Assembly (NCBI GenBank): GCA_018060305.1
Contig: JAGOWF010000070.1
Span: 4,336 to 11,432, forward strand
DNA length: 7,097 bases
Reading direction: 5' to 3'
Source: Pyrinomonadaceae bacterium
GTDB lineage: Bacteria > Acidobacteriota > Blastocatellia > Pyrinomonadales > Pyrinomonadaceae
In this document: piece by piece, positions 6,715 to 7,097 of the stretch
Layout: every line of letters starts with the position of its first letter
Numbering within the stretch: position 1 is the stretch's first letter
Position numbers and translations under genes: made by a program
Notes under the pieces: model-generated
Told to the model about the DNA's origin: nothing
Seen by the model: only the letters and a program-made list of their open reading frames with translations
The model's database searches: none

Positions 6715-7097
6715 CTATTTACACTCCGCTAATATCTTGTCCACTTTCTCCAACGTCAGATCTTCGTGATAATCAAATCCGATCTGCATCATCGGAGCCG
6801 TGCCGCAACTGCCGAGGCATTCGACCATTGTAACGGTGAACTTGCCGTCGTCGGTCGTCTCGCCGGGTTTGATGCCGAGTTTTGAGCAAATATGCCCGGT
6901 AATGTCGGGCTCGCCCATGATCTTGCACGACAGCGTCTTGCAGATCTGGATGTGATGGCGACCGACGGGACGGAGATCGAACATCGAATAAAATGTCACC
7001 GTCTCCCAAACGTCCGTCACTTCCAAATTCAGGAACTTCGCCAGGAAATTCACGCCCGGATTGTCCACATACCCGCGTTCGCGCTGAACAACAAAGA
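6715..7097 (-). CDS. nuoE: NADH-quinone oxidoreductase subunit E (NuoE), 5' end cut by window edge
   Basis: NuoE is the 24-kDa-type subunit of complex I, a thioredoxin-fold protein carrying the [2Fe-2S] cluster N1a next to the FMN in NuoF. The frame is open to the window edge; 126 C-terminal residues of a protein of about 160-180 are visible. Diagnostic features, numbered within the visible part: VWETVTFYSMF (29-39), the conserved ValxThrPheTyr segment; the N1a ligands C52 and C57 in ICKTLSC; and C93 and C97 in ECLGSCGTAP. The C-x4-C, 36-residue gap and C-x3-C spacing equals that of E. coli NuoE. A GTG at 7068 could in principle start the frame but would cut into the fold; in-frame residues FVVQRERGY continue upstream, so the true start lies outside the window. 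It precedes nuoF by 69 bases in the standard E-F order and should be cotranscribed with it. Confidence 0.96.
   Translation of the reverse strand, partial: FVVQRERGYVDNPGVNFLAKFLNLEVTDVWETVTFYSMFDLRPVGRHHIQICKTLSCKIMGEPDITGHICSKLGIKPGETTDDGKFTVTMVECLGSCGTAPMMQIGFDYHEDLTLEKVDKILAECK

Noticed and set aside
6715..7068. GTG at 7068 as the nuoE start
   Set aside because: The frame remains open to the window edge and a start here would remove the N-terminal helical part of NuoE.

Overview
The window is a stretch of a bacterial respiratory complex I (nuo) operon, read entirely from the minus strand. In transcription order (from high to low coordinates) it holds nuoE (5' end cut by the window edge), nuoF, three genes that do not encode complex I subunits (a secreted LCAT/lipase-like alpha/beta hydrolase, a ribosomal protein bTHX homologue with a long acidic tail, and a DUF1579 protein), then nuoG and nuoH (3' end cut by the window edge). 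Coding density is close to 100%: the only gap longer than about 25 bases is the 69-base nuoE-nuoF spacer. I see no rRNA, tRNA, CRISPR array, insertion sequence, promoter or intrinsic terminator.

How the genes fit together: NuoE, NuoF and NuoG form the peripheral NADH-oxidising arm (FMN plus a chain of Fe-S clusters). NuoH is the membrane subunit that helps form the quinone site at the base of that arm. The three inserted genes lie between nuoF and nuoG. Stop and start codons share one base (TAGTG, TAATG or TGATG) at every junction from nuoF to nuoG, although for the bTHX gene a start 21 bases further in is more likely. nuoG and nuoH are 5 bases apart. This points to one translationally coupled message.

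The features most worth a second look are: (1) a 63-bp imperfect palindrome made of two REP-like hairpins that fills the nuoE-nuoF spacer, sits where the nuoF ribosome binding site should be, and resembles a REPIN; (2) a NuoG that carries all eight cysteines of a 2x[4Fe-4S] ferredoxin-type domain, as in HoxU and [FeFe]-hydrogenases, whereas well-studied NuoG proteins keep only the N4 set, and that also lacks the N7 ligands; (3) a bTHX-like ribosomal protein whose roughly 27-residue basic core is followed by about 100 residues of Ala/Glu/Pro/Val-rich acidic tail; (4) a ribosomal protein gene and a secreted hydrolase gene embedded in a complex I operon.

Organism: the canonical NuoE/F/G/H set shows a bacterium with a NADH-type complex I and moderately high G+C. 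The bTHX homologue excludes most Proteobacteria and fits lineages such as Thermus, Bacteroidota or Acidobacteriota. My tentative guess, from the gene mix and the style of the repeat, is an Acidobacteriota (Blastocatellia-like) genome. This is a weak inference.
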